DNA of 26,663 bases from HB2-32-21 sp003448675. Its GTDB lineage: Bacteria; Pseudomonadota; Gammaproteobacteria; Pseudomonadales; Porticoccaceae. The notes below the pieces were generated by a model. That model made no database searches. It was not told the DNA's origin and worked only from the letters and a program-made list of their open reading frames with translations. The stretch lies in assembly GCA_041584755.1 (NCBI GenBank), contig JBFHDK010000044.1:1-26663 (forward strand). The letters are read 5' to 3'. This document shows, piece after piece, positions 25,153 through 26,663 of the stretch. Positions within the stretch are counted from its first letter, which is position 1. The number at the start of each line of letters is the position of its first letter. The position numbers and the translations under genes were made by a program.

Positions 25153-26109
25153 ATGATTACTGAAAAAGATGTCTACTTCCATCCCCCCACTTCCGATCAC
25201 TATTCTTGGGCGGAAACCAATTATTTTGGGTTCTATGTGGCCGAGGAAAATATCCACGTCGGAGCTTATGTGCAGGCCAAACCAAACTTGGGCGCGGTAC
25301 TTTCCAGCGTTACCATCTTCGACGGCATCTCCAACACGCCTCACGAAATTCTTTACGCGGACTGCCACATGCACCTGCCCATGCCGGAAGGAAACCTCGA
25401 CGACTTCCGCCTGGAAAACGGTCTCGCCATTACCTGTACCAAACCGGTCATGGATTACCACCTGCGTTTTGACGATAACAATGGCGTCAGCTTCGACGTT
25501 AAATACGAAGCACTCATGGAGCCCTACGACATACACGACCCAGCCATGGACCCCCTGGCTGACCAGATTCACGAAGACGACGTTATCAGTAACGCCGCCT
25601 ATGCTGGCCACTGGGATCAAAGCGGTCATGTAACCGGCAGCCTCATCGTTCACGAGAAAACCTACAAGGTGGATTGCGTCGCCAGCATGGATCACAGCTG
25701 GGGCCTGCGCGACGAAAAACAATTGAAAAACTTTTGCTGGATGAATGCCAATTTTGACGACAACACCAGCATCCACTGCCTGTACCTGGTTGACCCCCAA
25801 CGCCTCGACGTCTACCCCGCCGTCGTGCATGGCTATGTCCGCGAGGGCAACCAGGTGTACGGACTCAAGGGTGGCTTCGGCAAAGTACTGCGCAATGGCT
25901 TTCTGCACCAGTTTCTCGATCTGGAAGTGGAAGATATTCGCGGTACCGTACACCGTTTTACCGGCACACCCATGACCTCCAACCCCTGGCTGGCATGGCC
26001 GCTCATGTATCTGTCCCATTCCTTCTGCCGCTGGAACAAAAACGGCGTTACCGGCTGGGGCGAAGTTCAGGATTTATGCAAGGACGACTTCAACGCCAAA
26101 TTGAAATAA
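25153..26109 (+). CDS. DUF7064 / AttH-like lipocalin-type protein
   Basis: The product is 318 residues with no signal peptide or membrane segment. It has the pattern of the AttH/CrtC-related double beta-barrel proteins now split into DUF7064 and DUF7065. The N-terminal half (about 15-170) is rich in aromatic strands (HYSWAETNYFGFYV, HMHLPMP). The C-terminal half contains the conserved MDHSWGLRDE (about 180-189) and ends with GVTGWGEVQDL. Relatives are often found in steroid, terpenoid or fatty-acid catabolic neighbourhoods, but their activity is not established. GGAG and AGAAAA lie before the ATG. It is followed after 47 bases by another gene on the same strand, probably in one operon. Confidence 0.75.
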   Translation: MITEKDVYFHPPTSDHYSWAETNYFGFYVAEENIHVGAYVQAKPNLGAVLSSVTIFDGISNTPHEILYADCHMHLPMPEGNLDDFRLENGLAITCTKPVMDYHLRFDDNNGVSFDVKYEALMEPYDIHDPAMDPLADQIHEDDVISNAAYAGHWDQSGHVTGSLIVHEKTYKVDCVASMDHSWGLRDEKQLKNFCWMNANFDDNTSIHCLYLVDPQRLDVYPAVVHGYVREGNQVYGLKGGFGKVLRNGFLHQFLDLEVEDIRGTVHRFTGTPMTSNPWLAWPLMYLSHSFCRWNKNGVTGWGEVQDLCKDDFNAKLK

Positions 26110-26156
26110 CCAGAACCTACAACGCATACAATTAAAAAAACAATAGAGCGAGCACC

Positions 26157-26663
26157 ATGACCCCTGAAATAGAACAATTTCTCTCCGGGATGAAAAAAAC
26201 CATGGAGGAAGTGGTACTGCCCAACCTCACCGACCGCTTCGCTCAGGAACAGGCGGGCATCGTCGCCGCCACCCTGGGTTTTCTCAGCACCATTCACGAC
26301 AAAGTTTTCCACTACGAACTGTTTGAAAACCGGGAATACAAGGACATTTTGCAGGATGTAATTTCCGGCTTGGAAAATTCCGGGGAACAGGAAAATGATA
26401 TTCAAGAGGTGATCAGTAAAATAAACAAGCATTTTTCGAAAGACCGGCCGGAAGACCAGAGCGCCCTGCGGCCCTATGCTTTTCTACGCGCCAGCAACGA
26501 AACCATGCGGGAGCTACTGTGTGAGCTTATCCAACTGCAACCGGCGATGCCAGCAGATACCCGGGCGCAATTTGAAGCGCGGCTCAAACCCTTTTTCCGC
26601 AGCCTGGAGACCCGCGAACGCTCCTGGGTTAAGGGTCTCGGCTTTGATCCGGAAGCCGATCAA
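26157..26663 (+). CDS. Uncharacterised helical protein, cut by the window end
   Basis: An ATG at 26157 opens a frame of 169 codons with no stop before the window edge, so the gene is incomplete at its 3' end. Composition supports coding: MTPEIEQFLSGMKKTMEEVV, then charged, predominantly helical sequence with FEARLKPFFRSLETRERSW near the end of the visible part. No signal peptide or membrane span is seen. I do not recognise the family. It sits 47 bases downstream of the DUF7064-like gene and is probably cotranscribed with it. The ribosome binding site (GAGCGAG) is moderate. Confidence 0.8.
   Translation, partial: MTPEIEQFLSGMKKTMEEVVLPNLTDRFAQEQAGIVAATLGFLSTIHDKVFHYELFENREYKDILQDVISGLENSGEQENDIQEVISKINKHFSKDRPEDQSALRPYAFLRASNETMRELLCELIQLQPAMPADTRAQFEARLKPFFRSLETRERSWVKGLGFDPEADQ

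Noticed and set aside
25072..26019. 315-codon minus-strand frame antisense to the DUF7064-like gene
   Set aside because: It is a composition-driven shadow. The plus strand carries the conserved MDHSWGLRD motif, a ribosome binding site and a protein of normal length.
1..26663. CRISPR arrays, toxin-antitoxin pairs, prophage or defence genes
   Set aside because: No regularly spaced direct repeats, no integrase and no recognisable defence or phage proteins were seen on either strand.

Overview
The window looks like a chromosomal segment of a marine-type gammaproteobacterium (Pseudomonas/Cellvibrionales-like). The main support is the order, read on the minus strand, tRNA-Val, thrS, infC, rpmI, rplT, pheS, pheT, ihfA, merR-like gene, tRNA-Pro. 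This is the classical gammaproteobacterial translation/IHF block. The tRNA genes encode their CCA ends. Species assignment is inference; no rRNA is present.

Layout. 1-376: no protein gene; an intrinsic terminator on the plus strand preceded by inverted repeats and a promoter-like sequence (possible small RNA, or the 3' end of something outside the window). 377-3106 (minus): a small membrane zinc-ribbon protein, a SnoaL-like protein, a terminator, and a Baeyer-Villiger-type flavin monooxygenase. 3305-5267 (plus): an Hsp20 chaperone and a DegQ/HtrA periplasmic protease, a protein-quality-control pair. 5485-7529: divergent crotonase-family and iron-dependent alcohol dehydrogenase genes. 7596-8198: a DUF502 membrane protein. 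8199-12104: katG, flanked by two decaying genes: a full-length MscS-type channel pseudogene and the 3' remnant of a second DUF502 gene. 12105-15084 (minus): a MipA/OmpV-like outer-membrane protein and a divergent pyruvate-kinase-like protein without the usual C-terminal domain. 15085-16247: an IS110-type transposase remnant and non-coding sequence. 16248-24003: the translation block. 24180-26663: a tyrosine phosphatase, divergent from a DUF7064/AttH-like protein and a further gene cut by the window end.

Functionally, the right half is housekeeping: phenylalanyl- and threonyl-tRNA synthetases, IF3, L35, L20, IHF-alpha. Two tRNA genes have well-formed sigma70 promoters with GC-rich discriminators. 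The left half and the far right are accessory: oxidative catabolism (BVMO, SnoaL-like, crotonase, alcohol dehydrogenase, DUF7064) and stress functions (Hsp20, DegQ, KatG).

I did not find a clearly new multi-gene defence or mobile system. The most informative unexpected observations are the mscS pseudogene, the DUF502 remnant across katG, the atypical pyruvate-kinase-like protein, and the uncharacterised pair at the right end.
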